From Calothrix sp. PCC 7103 (GTDB lineage: Bacteria; Cyanobacteriota; Cyanobacteriia; Cyanobacteriales; Nostocaceae): a stretch of DNA of 64,000 nt. The position numbers were made by a program, and so were the translations under genes. Position 1 is the stretch's first letter. The number at the start of each line of letters is the position of its first letter. The stretch lies in the NCBI RefSeq assembly GCF_000331305.1, contig NZ_KB217481.1:238698-302697 (forward strand), read 5' to 3'. The notes below the pieces were generated by a model. That model had not been told where the DNA came from and did not search any database. It worked only from the letters and a program-made list of their open reading frames with translations. Positions 9,363-18,402 of the stretch are shown here, one piece after another.

Positions 9363-9683
9363 TTAAGGCGCCTCATTATTCTTGCGAATCAACTGTACAA
9401 GTATCGCTTCAAGTGACTGCAATGCAGCATTACTTGTTCTTTGCTGTTCGTTAAAATTGTGCTGCATGGTTTCATGACTATCACGCAGTTCTAGTAATAC
9501 GTCGTCAAGTACTGCACTTCTAGCTAACACGCGCGTTACATCGTTAGTAAGTGAACGTAGCTGCAATTGTGTTTCCTGTAGTTGTAGCTGTGTTTCTCGA
9601 ACTGAAGCATCTGTCTGCATTTGGCGCCGAACTAATTCTGACAATAATGAGCGAAGTTCGTCGTTATTATTTGAATCTGTCAT
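9363..9683 (-). CDS. Small coiled-coil protein, 106 aa
   Basis: Residues 10-100 form an almost continuous amphipathic helix with heptad spacing and a duplicated ETQLQLQETQLQLRSL segment, ending in a second helix (LQSLEAILVQLIRKN). There is no signal peptide or membrane segment. The start is well supported: an AGGAGG Shine-Dalgarno lies four bases before the ATG at 9681-9683. Proteins of this shape are common on cyanobacterial plasmids and phages as unnamed oligomerising proteins. I cannot assign a function. It reads toward the 8684 gene and could share its transcript. Confidence 0.65.
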   Translation of the reverse strand: MTDSNNNDELRSLLSELVRRQMQTDASVRETQLQLQETQLQLRSLTNDVTRVLARSAVLDDVLLELRDSHETMQHNFNEQQRTSNAALQSLEAILVQLIRKNNEAP

Positions 9684-9945
9684 CTTACCTCCTGTTTTGT
9701 AACATTTTATAAAAAAATGTTTGTAGTAAGCATGTAGTCGAATATATCTTTGATATACATAATATCATCAAGTTTGAAAAATATACCCATTTAATCATAA
9801 AATAAACTTTATAGATTACTAAAACTACTCATTAAAAATAAAATAAGCAAGAAAAAACAAAGTTTACAATAATATAAATAAATAGATAGATGTAGAATGC
9901 TGACATGATTTAAAATAGAGCGAAAAAGATAAGGAGATAAAAACG

Positions 9946-10308
9946 ATGGGGGAAGCTAAAAGACGCAAGTTGCTAGACGCTAATTATGGGAAACAACCGG
10001 AGTGGTCAATCTTAAATCCAAGTGATGAATGCTATAGTACTGCTCAAAATTTAATAGAAACTGTTTACCCAGATAAACAAATTGTGTATCCAGTAAAAAT
10101 TACTTACTCGCTAAAAGAAGCGTATATCGGCGCCGTCTACATGTTTTTGCAAGGTAAAAAGATTTGTGGTGAATGTGTATGGGTTAGTGAAGATGAGATT
10201 GAAAAGCCTCGAAGTGGCAAAGAATTACAAAATGTTGTCTTAAAGCCTTTAGCACAAAAGCTTAAAGATGAAATGAGTGCGTCTGATGTCGTTCTTATCC
10301 ATAGTTAG
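9946..10308 (+). CDS. Hypothetical protein with MGEAKRRK N-terminus, 120 aa
   Basis: A 120-residue protein beginning MGEAKRRKLLDANYG, an N-terminal signature seen on many small cyanobacterial proteins of unknown function. It has no membrane segment. The start is supported by an AAGGAG Shine-Dalgarno nine bases upstream. The remaining sequence (KITYSLKEAYIGAVYMFLQGKKICGECVWVSEDEI) looks like a compact alpha/beta domain. It is divergent from the coiled-coil gene at 9683, with a 262-base AT-rich intergenic region that would hold both promoters. Function unknown. Confidence 0.65.
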   Translation: MGEAKRRKLLDANYGKQPEWSILNPSDECYSTAQNLIETVYPDKQIVYPVKITYSLKEAYIGAVYMFLQGKKICGECVWVSEDEIEKPRSGKELQNVVLKPLAQKLKDEMSASDVVLIHS

Positions 10309-10377
10309 GCGCCGTTTATCACCAAGCTTTACAACAAACTATTGCGTAAATAGCAGATATAAAGTGCCTTACAGCGG

Positions 10378-10423
10378 TTTATTCGGTGTAAAAAATACTA
10401 AATAAAAATCTTACACCGAATAA
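10378..10423. repeat. TTCGG hairpin, copy 5
   Basis: Intact arms, 70 bases after the stop of the 9946-10308 gene; on that transcript it could act as a 3' hairpin. Confidence 0.9.
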
Positions 10424-10461
10424 TTTTCATCATGAGCAAGACGACCCTACAATGCGGCACC

Positions 10462-10505
10462 ACGTCCACGCTCATTTGTATATCTGCGTATAGGTTAAGT
10501 GGACG
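10462..10505. repeat. GTCCACT hairpin (family 2)
   Basis: Arms CGTCCAC and GTGGACG around an AT-rich loop. This second hairpin family has the general form CGTCCACTAAAA, a TATATA-rich loop, then TTTAGTGGACG, usually followed directly by a GGCGCC or GGYRCC site. Confidence 0.75.
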
Positions 10506-10604
10506 GATGTGAGTTTTTATTCTCTACCCAAGGAATCAATCAAGGAATTGAACACGTGGTGGCCCGGCCCGTCTACTCGTCGTCTTCCAAGGAATCCGCA
10601 TATT

Positions 10605-10650
10605 TTATTCGGTGTAAAATTTTTATAAGTTAATTTTTTACACCGAATAA
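10605..10650. repeat. TTCGG hairpin, copy 6
   Basis: Intact arms; a GGCGCC site follows at about 10662. Confidence 0.9.
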
Positions 10651-10735
10651 AGGTAATAGCGGCGCCTTGAGTTGCACTGCTCAAAGTCACTCACCTATCC
10701 AGAATTTTATATAGCTTGAGGCCGTTGGTGAGCCA

Positions 10736-10948
10736 TTACTTATTTTGGCAACCCGGAGGTTTGGTTGTCGGCGGTGTCGGTTTCCGTCCATGAAAGCAGG
10801 TGGATCGACCTGGCGCCTGCTGCTTGGGTGACTGAACTTTGCGTCCATCAGGAAAAGTTGCTAAAATTTTGCGTTTCCAAACAATCAGCACCAATTCTCC
10901 AAAACTAGAACTTCCCAATCTGCATTTTGTAGCATCACCATTTAGGTT
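10736..10948 (-). CDS. Doubtful small ORF, about 70 aa
   Basis: An open frame reading …SSSFGELVLIVWKRKILATFPDGRKVQSPKQQAPGR…KPTPPTTKPPGCQNK. The composition (basic, proline-rich tail) is protein-like, but there is no ATG start (first codons are CTG/TTG) and no ribosome binding site. It may be the 3' remnant of a larger gene. I would not rely on it. Confidence 0.2.
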   Translation of the reverse strand, partial: NLNGDATKCRLGSSSFGELVLIVWKRKILATFPDGRKVQSPKQQAPGRSTCFHGRKPTPPTTKPPGCQNK

Positions 10949-10951
10949 CAA

Positions 10952-11282
10952 CAGTTTGCCGCTTTAAGTTTGAGAGTGTCTACGTGCGAAGAGAATTTTG
11001 CGTTCCCGATTTTTTCCGCCAAGGTTCGGTAGGTCTCTCCATTGAGCGGACTGCGTGGACACTGGTCTGAAGAAAGGCAACTATTTTACACGCGCTCCAC
11101 CCTTTCAGTTCTTTATTACTTTGACAAAGCAGAAGGCTTTGTTAGTTTGCCAGAAAGTAATGACTCTTTACAAGCTTTCTTTCTTTTAATTTCGAGTTTA
11201 TGCATATCGATAATTAATTTAGTCACTTTAATTAGGATACTAATCGTATCTAAATCTATTTTGTGAAAAGTGAATTTTAAGT
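10952..11282. other. Intergenic, nothing firm
   Basis: An open frame beginning TTG at 11042 (74 codons) ends in a hydrophobic stretch, but it has no plausible start signal and runs into the repeats of composite element A. I do not call it. Confidence 0.4.
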
Positions 11283-12850
11283 ATATATACTCAAAAGGCT
11301 AAATTAGCCTAATGTAGCCTAAGTTAGACTAAATTAGCCTAAGTTAGGCTAATTTTGGATTACAGCACTTAGAGGAATTAAGGTATAAAAATGTTGATAA
11401 TTATATACGGTTAACCGTACCTTTATGGTGTAGTAGATGTTATTAAAATGCCGTAAGCGAGTTAATAAAAAGGTATTTTAATTGAGACATACTTAGCTTG
11501 TATGTTTCCTCTCCTTTTGTTTTATGAATTTCATGGCTAATTTAAATGAAATTCTATGTTCTTTATTGTAAATTTGTAGCAGTACACCAAAGCTTACCTA
11601 CTCAAACTCGGCTGTGGCAAGCTTTATCAAAAAGAAAGGCATTGTTACTATTGACATTAAACTTATCTACATGAAGTATGTTATTGGCAAGATTTAACTA
11701 CCTTATATGTTAAAACTAATCCTGTTAATTAGCTAATAATATTGCTATACAAAAGGCGCCTGTAATTAGATGATTATTTGCACAAAGCTATTTTTTATAA
11801 ATTACTGATTATTTTCTTACTGTGACGATTAAGCAAGAGCGAAAAACAAGCCAACACTTTGCGGAGAGAAGTTGGGATGTTCCCTGCGACAAACTTCGGG
11901 GGTTGCCTCTGTTGTAGTGACTGGTGACAGGCACATTATAAAAGCGCACATGTTTGTGTGCCTACTCTAAAATCGGCATACCCTTGCTATATAAGGAAGC
12001 GCAGCCTCTGACATCAAAAGCGCACCCCCAAGCGCAGCGCTTTTCTAAAAAGCGCACATTTTAAGTGCGCTCAAGGTGCGCTTTTTCAAAAGCGCACATT
12101 TATATAAAATAAGGCGCACCCTTGTTGTATAAGGAAGCGCAGTCTCTACCCAAAACAAGAATACTCTAAAATATAAAGCTACAAGATGCATCAGAACGCA
12201 TTTTAGCCACTACCAGAGCGCTACCAAAAAGCGCACATTTATATAAAGTGAGGGCGCACCCTACTGTATAAGGAAGCGCACCTTTTAAATAGTATCTTAT
12301 AAATTATATTTTATTTATCGGCGCCCATTCATCTGATAACCAAACCAAAAAGTTATTCCTCCTCTCAACTAATGAGTTTATGATTGAAAAAATATAATTA
12401 ACAGGCAGCAGTTCTTAATAATAAAAAATTTACCAAAATAAACAGCACATTATCTTTCGTCAATTACACCATCAGTTGTTCAAATCTTTTTTATATTATC
12501 TGTGTAAAATCCTCGCTATTAGCAACATAACTTATTTTGACAGCCTCTATGTAGACCTGTTAAATCATTAAAAATTTTGTTCGGTTTATACGTAGATAGT
12601 AACTAACTTACCCAAAAATAGTGCTAATCCACAATTAGCCTAACTTAGGCTAATTTAGCCCAACTTAGACTACATTAGGCTAATTTAGGCTTTTAAGTAT
12701 AAATGCTTATTTTTATTTTTATATCGATACAGTAAGTATTATATTTAAAATTTAAACGATACTTGTAGTAGCGTAAGTAAAATATTATAGATACGGCAAG
12801 TATTGCAATTAACAGAATAAGAATAGTATCGATACGATGTGTATTGAATA
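11283..12850. repeat. Composite non-coding element, copy A
   Basis: About 1.5 kb without genes, built in a fixed order that recurs at 36.7-43.0 kb (B) and 58.5-60.1 kb (C). An array of alternating TTAGCCTAA/TTAGACTAA/TTAGGCTAA units (11298-11358) is followed by a perfect ACGGTTAACCGT palindrome at about 11406-11417, then a spacer, three ~140-bp GCGCAC modules (11940-12292), a spacer with TTCGGTTTATACG at about 12570, a second AGCCTAA array (12635-12695), and finally scattered CGATAC-containing units (12725-12835). The outer flanks (TACTCAAAAGGCTAA at the left, TTAGGCTTTTAAGTATA at the right) are inverted copies of each other. It could be an origin, a centromere-like site or a mobile non-coding element; the sequence does not decide. 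Confidence 0.85.
11940..12292. repeat. GCGCAC module cluster A (three ~140-bp units)
   Basis: Three units, each carrying a core like GGCGCACCC-TTGTTGTATAAGGAAGCGCA, starting near 11975, 12112 and 12252 (spacing about 137 and 140). Between cores lie AAAAGCGCAC and GTGCGCTTTT, which pair as palindromes. The first cores end GCGCAGCCTCT or a close variant; the last ends GCGCACCTTTT, so the final unit is distinct, as in clusters B and C. Confidence 0.85.
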
Positions 12851-12856
12851 AAATAG

Positions 12857-13228
12857 CTATGATGTAGCGGCGCCTAAAGCTTCCTGCACCTTGTTATATT
12901 TTTTTTGCAAATTGATTTTAAGGTGTGGTGAGGAGTTGCTGGGAACGCTAATATTTCTGAGGCACTTATTGAGGAGATATTGTTTTTGACAAAGCAACGC
13001 TTGAATCAAGTTTCCCATTGCTTCATGTTTCAAGTTTGAAAGTCTGATAAAGGTGCCGATATAATTTTTGCGAGTATAAAGTGGAGTAATCACACTTGCG
13101 ACAACGCCTGAGAGTAAACTATCAACCCTAAAGGTTGGCAAATAAATTAGTGATGGTCGAAGGGTGGACGGGCGCCGCATAACAACGGACACTACGGGCA
13201 TGTAAAATTTAAAATTATTTTTAGTCAC
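12857..13228 (-). CDS. Doubtful hypothetical ORF, 123 aa
   Basis: An open frame beginning GTG at 13226-13228. The second half (MGNLIQALLCQKQYLLNKCLRNIS…KINLQKKYNKVQEALG) looks like amphipathic helices, and it contains two GGCGCC sites as genuine genes here often do. There is no clear ribosome binding site and no family I recognise. It may be a real small gene or a decayed one. Confidence 0.3.
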   Translation of the reverse strand: MTKNNFKFYMPVVSVVMRRPSTLRPSLIYLPTFRVDSLLSGVVASVITPLYTRKNYIGTFIRLSNLKHEAMGNLIQALLCQKQYLLNKCLRNISVPSNSSPHLKINLQKKYNKVQEALGAATS

Positions 13229-13318
13229 GCGAAGTAAGAAAGCCAGCAGTGGCGTGGCGCCACTGTTCGATTTTTCAATTATTTTATCTGGGTGGGACTT
13301 TCCAAAGAGTGAGCGTCC

Positions 13319-13367
13319 GCGTCCATTGAAAGTGTGTTTACTATATATATACAGAATTAGTGGACGT
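13319..13367. repeat. GTCCACT hairpin (family 2)
   Basis: CGTCCATT and AGTGGACG arms around a loop with CTATATATATACAG; GGCGCC follows the right arm directly. Confidence 0.75.
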
Positions 13368-13525
13368 GGCGCCTGGTTGTTTCATTTTAAATTCATGCCG
13401 CCAAAGTGCAGAGCGCGCGCTTAAGAACTCCCGGTTGCATAGGCGCCTCGGTTATTGGTAGATGCTTCACCTACTAACTTTTCAAGTGGGCAAAGTAATA
13501 ACTCACTAAATGCAAGCAGTTATCT

Positions 13526-13639
13526 CAATACTGCTTGGTTAAGAATTTTTTGCGTTGATTTCGGGTACGTAGAGACGCGATTAATCGCGTCTCTACAAGG
13601 TTTATCGTTCTATAGAATTTTCTTAACCGAGCAGTATTG
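13526..13639. mobile_element. MITE with CAATACTGC…GCAGTATTG ends and 10-bp target duplication
   Basis: A 114-bp element whose ends CAATACTGCTTGGTTAAGA and TCTTAACCGAGCAGTATTG are inverted copies with one mismatch. It is flanked on both sides by the 10-bp direct repeat GCAGTTATCT (13516-13525 and 13640-13649), a clean target-site duplication. Its centre is a 28-base perfect palindrome (13569-13596) of the GTAGAGACGCG type common in cyanobacterial genomes. A second element with the same ends lies at 58441-58531. No transposase with these ends is in the window, so mobilisation would be in trans. Confidence 0.88.
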
Positions 13640-13689
13640 GCAGTTATCTATATATATGGTCACGAGTGGTAGTGGACGTTTCGCGTCTC

Positions 13690-13995
13690 AAGTATCGAAA
13701 CTGTCCAGCCTACAATTGCTGTCCAAAAACTGTCCACTTTTTTAAAATTACTCAAACCTTTGTGTAGCAAGGGTGTCCATCCTGTCCACACTGTCCATCG
13801 TATCTAAGAAGTTATTAAAGCATCAAAATAATAGTCGATAAATTTTTAGGCGCCTTTATTCCTTAATTTTCGATCTCGAAACTTACCCCTGGACAAAGTG
13901 GACACCCTGGACACCTTTGCTATGACTACCTTCCAGCCTGGACAGGGTAATTAAATCGCGTTTTCTTAAGCTGGACACCCTGGACAGTCCTACTA
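13690..13995. repeat. TGTCCA/TGGACA motif cluster (non-coding)
   Basis: About a dozen TGTCCA or TGGACA hexamers at 8-12 base spacing in two groups (13695-13800 and 13890-13995). Part of it (CCTTTGTGTAGCAAGG followed by TGTCCAnnCTGTCCA) aligns with the primase coding sequence around 5380-5430 (CTTGTACAGCAAGA then the same doublet, minus strand) and with 15850-15910. It may be a primase-gene remnant or a set of protein-binding iterons that also sits inside the primase gene. Confidence 0.6.
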
Positions 13996-14159
13996 TGTAA
14001 GGTGTTGATAGGTTCTAGCTGTTACATCTCTAATGTGAAAGTGGACAATGCACGTTTTGGGTGATTTGGTTTGGACGAAGTTGACGTGGCGCCTCTAACG
14101 TGGTTACGGTTTTAGAAAAGCTACAATATCTTGAATACAGCAGGCGCCGAACTCAAAAA

Positions 14160-14430
14160 GTTGCTAGTTGTTGGAATCAACGTAAAATTTTGGCTTGCTT
14201 TCTGATTACCAGTGATAAGTTGTGTCCACTAATATTCATGTCCACGCTTGGTGATGTTAATTACTACAAGCAATTGGATTAACGGATTCGAGTTCGCCAA
14301 ATTTATTGATAAGGTTACGGGACGAACGATTATACGGATTCGATCTGAGTAGTATTATTTAGCTGCACAGCGTCTTTAATCGGCGCCTATATCCGAAAAT
14401 CGGAACATAACCTTTACTTTGACTTAGTTC
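14160..14430. repeat. Dispersed ~180-270 bp repeat, copy 1
   Basis: Segments here (TTTTGGCTTGCTTTCTGATT, TGTCCACTAATATTCATG, and GGCGCCTATATC followed by GGAACATAA and CTTTACTTT) recur in the same order at 43375-43555. No coding potential is evident across both copies, apart from the tail of a doubtful ORF at 14359. Confidence 0.6.
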
Positions 14431-14595
14431 CTGCTTGTTTTGTACTTCCCCCCAAGCAAAAAGAGCTAACTGTTGTCCAGAGCGAGTTTCAACTTTTTTT
14501 GATTCGCTCTTACTGGGTACAAATTGCCAAAGGGTCTTGCGTTCGCGCAGCATGTCGCCTTGCGACTCAGCGAATTTGAAGCGTTGAACCCCCAT
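14359..14595 (-). CDS. Doubtful hypothetical ORF, 78 aa
   Basis: An ATG-started frame with a protein-like middle (LWQFVPSKSESKKVETRSGQ…LALFAWGEVQ), divergent from the hydrolase remnant at 14746. The last third overlaps a dispersed repeat, so the C-terminus is probably not original. I do not recognise it; it could be a truncated gene. Confidence 0.3.
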   Translation of the reverse strand: MGVQRFKFAESQGDMLRERKTLWQFVPSKSESKKVETRSGQQLALFAWGEVQNKQELSQSKGYVPIFGYRRRLKTLCS

Positions 14596-14745
14596 TTTTT
14601 ATCTTACCACGGATGTGCTAATCCTGCTCTTGCTTACATGGGTACACATATCTTGGCGTTAAAAGCTAGATTCTTTAGCTAGCAAGGGTTAAAGGGGTGT
14701 TTAGTACACCAGCACCGGGGGAAGTTCAGATTAAGAAGGTCAACC

Positions 14746-15498
14746 ATGTCTGGTAAAAAATCTCCCTCCGACCCACAATTAAATTGTGACAGTGATATGG
14801 CTGGGTTAATTCCAGTATCGGGATGTGAAAATCCTAATCGACTGGGGGATGTAATTTTTGTACATGGTTTAGCTGGTCATGCATGGAATACCTGGCACTG
14901 GCAGAATCCAGCAGATGAAAATTATAAGAGAGATAATTGCTGGTTGAATTGGTTGGGGGGAAATTTAGATGTTGGGGTTTGGACTTTTGGCTATAGTGCG
15001 GCACGGTTAAGAGCGAATGGTTCTGTTATGCCTCTTTTTGACCAAGCCAGTAATTTATTAGACGATCTAGAAAATTTTGGCATCGGCAGACACCCTATTG
15101 TTTTTGCCACTCATAGCATGGGCGGCTTGCTTGTCAAAAAAATGTTAAGTACTGCGGAGAATTTTCCACGAGATAAAAGGAAAAAGGCGGTGATTGAATA
15201 CTACCAAGGGAATTGTTTTCTTATCAACTCCCCATGTAGGCTCTGACCTTGCTCAATGGGTAAAAACTCTAACGGGGTTTTGACTACGGTTAACGTGGAA
15301 GAACTAAAAGCTCATGCTCCACAGTTACGCGAACTTGATGAATGGTATCGTCAACATGTGGGAGAGTTTGAGATTGCGACAAAAGTTTATTATGAAACCA
15401 GACCGACTAGCGGCGTTTTAGTTGTAAACGAAAGCAGTGCTAATCCCGGTATTACAGACGTAAAACCAGTTGCAGTCGAAGCTTTCCTTCCCGTTTGA
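14746..15498 (+). pseudogene. Alpha/beta-hydrolase (SesB/DUF676-like esterase), frameshifted
   Basis: The first frame (14746 to about 15200) has VIFVHGLAGHAWNTW, the WLNWLGG…VWTFGYSA block and the nucleophile elbow ATHSMGGLLVKKML, typical of serine esterase/lipase-like hydrolases that serve as effector domains of STAND/NLR proteins in cyanobacteria and fungi. At about 15205 one extra or missing base shifts the frame. The other frame continues as KGIVFLSTPHVGSDLAQWVKTL, and after a second shift as ELKAHAPQLRELDEWYR…VYYETRPTSGVLVVNESSA…ITDVKPVAVEAFLPV. The usual C-terminal ending after that point is missing. The protein is therefore broken at least once and truncated. The start is the ATG at 14746 in good context. 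Activity is not expected. Confidence 0.8.
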
Positions 15499-15645
15499 AT
15501 AAAATACAACAATTGAAAGGTTAACGTGCCTAAAAGGGTTGAATGCACGTTAAAAGTAACTTAAAAAGTCCCGTAAGTGGACGTGATGTCGCTAAGAGTG
15601 ATTTTTCGATTGCTTTGTTTGGGCAGGACTTCGTTCTTAGTACCT

Positions 15646-15691
15646 GCGTCCATTAAAAATATATTTGGTATACATACAGTTTTGGTGGACG
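15646..15691. repeat. GTCCACT hairpin (family 2)
   Basis: GCGTCCATTAAAAA and TGGTGGACG arms, followed directly by TGGCGCC. Confidence 0.75.
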
Positions 15692-15837
15692 TGGCGCCTC
15701 TATAAAATCTCCAAAGGCATCAACCCTGTTCTAAGTTATACATAATCTGACTGATTGTTAATTTTTTATTGACAAAGCTAGCAAGTGGACTATAGGCGCC
15801 TGAAGGTTTAAAACTTTCCACCCATTTGAAGTTGTCC

Positions 15838-15915
15838 AAATTTTTCCACTTGCTTTTAAATCGCTCAGACCTTTATATAACAAGAGTGTCCACTCTGTCC
15901 AAGTTGTCCATTGTA
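15838..15915. repeat. TGTCCA motif cluster, second non-coding copy
   Basis: The order CAGACCTTTATATAACAAGA then GTGTCCACTCTGTCCAAGTTGTCC parallels the primase linker DNA and the 13.7-kb cluster. Confidence 0.6.
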
Positions 15916-16589
15916 CAAGCGAGACTTATTTCAATATCAAAATAATGCCTGGTAAAATTTCCGGCAAACTAACGAACCCAGAGGGTGATTTGTACATGTA
16001 CAGATCAGGAAAGCCTGCGGTGGACATGGCACCTTTAACTTGCTCGGTTGCCTATTCACAACGACTCATTTATTTTCTACTGACAACCTTTGGGGTTGGC
16101 AATTAAATGATAAAGTCAGCAAGTGGACATGGGCGCCTGCTCGATGAAAGCTGCGTTTGGGTTTCGCCGACGTAACCAAGTTTCCGATGTTCGGTGCCTG
16201 TTTTTGTAACAGTTAAGACTTTAGCCTGAATATTATTTAATTGTGTTAGCAAGTTTTTGATTGCCAAATACTAAGCTAATATATGGAAATCGCTACACCC
16301 GTTCAGGATGCCGGAAGATGGAACCCTTAAAATAATTTGTTGCGGTGCCATGAAACTTTTCAAAATTTTTAGGCATAAATCTACCGCGACTTCCTTTATA
16401 TTAGGAAACCGTCCACTTTCCAATTAATATGTGCCGACTTTGGCTTCCAATTGTTTTACAGTCTTGCTGTAAAGAGCGTTACCTTTCTTCGGTTTCCATT
16501 CTAGCAAAAAGCGCGAACCTAAAAAGTAACTGGGTTTGGTGGATGTAAGTGTACCGTGAGTAACAGGCGCCAGAACTGCGATTAGGAAA

Positions 16590-16907
16590 CTATTTTTTTA
16601 GTAATAGTAGATTTATGCCTAACCGGACAGTTTCAATTGCAGCTTTAATTATTTCTTCTGGCTCCATGTTATCGTCACCAGAAAATCCTTTTTTTACAGT
16701 GTCGAATCCTTCACTGTGATCAAGCTCAACACAAACGCAAATCAATTCGGTCTCGTCTATGTTGTAGCTGACAGTAAGCGTACCGTTAAATTCTTCATGC
16801 ACTAAAATGCTGGTAAAAGAGAATAACTGCTCGTCTTCAGATGATAATTCCTCTGCTTCCTCCCAACCGTCTTTTTTAATTCGTCCGTAATTGCTCTGTG
16901 AGCGCAA
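16590..16907 (-). CDS. Hypothetical acidic protein, 105 aa
   Basis: A frame starting at TTG 16905-16907; an in-frame stop lies just upstream, so nothing longer is possible. The protein is acidic, with a beta-rich centre (FSFTSILVHEEFNGTLTVSYNIDETELICVCVELDHSE) and a C-terminal helix (EEIIKAAIETVRLGINLLLLKK). The composition is convincing for a folded small protein. I do not recognise the family. The missing ATG could mean the true N-terminus has been lost. It sits alone among repeats. Confidence 0.5.
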   Translation of the reverse strand: MRSQSNYGRIKKDGWEEAEELSSEDEQLFSFTSILVHEEFNGTLTVSYNIDETELICVCVELDHSEGFDTVKKGFSGDDNMEPEEIIKAAIETVRLGINLLLLKK

Positions 16908-17664
16908 TCAGCGACTGTTCTATTTATAGCTAAGTTGCTAAAAAATCCCATACTGCTTTCCTTTTATATAATGTCGGCGCCTGTGAATGCCAGCTAGCTT
17001 TTAGGCGTGTGCCAATCATATTCATATGCTGTGATCCACTTCTGGATGAAATTAAATAATTCATTACTGGTAACGTGCGTTTTTTACAGGCACCACGTAT
17101 TTTATTTTTTCATCTGCTTAGAGCTTATAGGGTGTTAAAGTATTTGCGTCTGTCCACTCCAAATTATATCTATATATATACAATTTTGGTGGACGTGCTG
17201 ATGTAGTGGACGCGGCGCCGCGCGTCATATTTTTAGGCATTTCAGATGAAATTTATTTCCGTCCAGTAAAACTTGATTAACCCTGAAACCATTGCTAATG
17301 TTATAGTCCAGCACTTTTATATGAAACACACACGCAGTTTTAGTTACAGTTATCCCCAAATCAGGGCTGAACAATTAGCGCAGGCGCCGGAGCGTAACTT
17401 TTTTCAAAGTTAACTTATATATAGTTAGTTCTCACTCTCACGCTATTGACTTTGCCAAGCTACCAGTAGATAAGGCGCCATTCTCCACCTAGAGCTAAAC
17501 CTAACTTTTTAGGTGTTGATTGAGAACTTTACCATCAATACCAAACAGTGGTTTATCCTCCCAACAACCAGAAATTTACTGTAAAATACCCAGAAAGTTT
17601 GGCACAGGCGCCGCGTTGTGAAATGTATAAGTTTACCTGAACTAATCGGTTTTGCTTATATACA
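16908..17664. other. Repeat-rich region without genes
   Basis: Contains a GTCCACT hairpin at 17152-17195 followed by a second GTGGACGCGGCGCC, and further GGCGCC sites near 16977, 17383, 17473 and 17608. No supported gene. Confidence 0.55.
17152..17195. repeat. GTCCACT hairpin (family 2)
   Basis: GTCCACTCC and TTGGTGGAC arms around CTATATATATAC; a duplicate right arm (AGTGGACGCGGCGCC) follows about 20 bases later. Confidence 0.75.
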
Positions 17665-17879
17665 ATGGTAGTGGCGCCTCTTAGCCCCGCAGGGCGAACG
17701 AAACAATTTTCTCCGAGCGAAGCGATGGATGCGCGAAGCGCACCGAAGGGGAAATTGTGTAGTGAGTACACGAGAGGTATCAAAACAACTACGAAAATAT
17801 ACAAACAGTTTTGCAGTAGAAGAGCGCAACAAAAAGCAAAATCGTCAAACACCAAATAACTTAGCATAAATTCTAAAAG

Positions 17880-18402
17880 AAATACATGTTAAACCGCAAA
17901 AAGCTTAACATGCATTTTATAACTATTAAAAAATAGAAGCATCATTTATAATTTCTGCGATAATAAGAGAGTAATAAGGATAAAAGAAAGTAAAAGTAAG
18001 TAAATAAAAAAGATATAAAGAGAAGAGAAATAGAGAAAAAAGCTTAAATCAAAATATTTAATAAATTATTCTTATTTACATATATTAAGAAGTGACGTAA
18101 ATTAAAGAAAGTTCAAACAATAATAAGTCAAAATTATTATAAAAAGGAAACAGGAGTCAAGTTATAAATAGACAAAAATAGTTGTTAAAAAGACAAATTA
18201 AAGTATATAGTAATAATTCACTATTAAAAAAAGTAATAAGTTAAGAATAAAATAAAGGTTAGATTAACAAAAACAAATAGAAATGATAAATAGAGAATAA
18301 ACTATAAAAATAAAAAAAGAAAAAATTTAAAAAGCGTCAGAAAATAAATGAAGCTGAGATGTAATAAAGATTACATAAAAATAAAAGGAGTGAAGTTAAG
18401 TA
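17880..18402 (+). promoter_or_regulatory. Long C-poor purine-rich leader upstream of parM operon
   Basis: About 500 bases with a striking strand bias: on the plus strand cytosine is rare and A plus G dominate, with many GATAAAAGAAAG, AGAGAAGAGAAATAGAG and similar stretches. At its start is an inverted repeat CATGTTAA (17885-17892) / TTAACATG (17905-17912). There is no open frame. It leads directly into the actin-like gene, whose AAGGAG Shine-Dalgarno lies at about 18385. Candidate roles are a long 5' leader, an autoregulatory site or the centromere of the segregation system. The inverted repeat is a possible operator. Confidence 0.5.

Larger units (their letters stand above)
15499..16589. other. 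Repeat-rich region without genes
   Basis: No supported gene. It holds a GTCCACT hairpin (15646-15691), a TGTCCA cluster (15838-15915), a CCGGCAAACTAACGAACCC segment at about 15961 that matches the inserts found at 33190 and 60290, and GGCGCC sites near 15694, 15795 and 16133. Confidence 0.6.

Noticed and set aside
11298..11358. AGCCTAA arrays considered as a CRISPR array
   Set aside because: Units are 9-11 bases with no unique spacers, and no cas gene is in the window.
17553..17867. Overlapping open frames on both strands (104 and 64 codons) around a GAGCGAAGCGATGGATGCGC segment
   Set aside because: The segment is a typical cyanobacterial palindromic spacer repeat; the frames are by-products.
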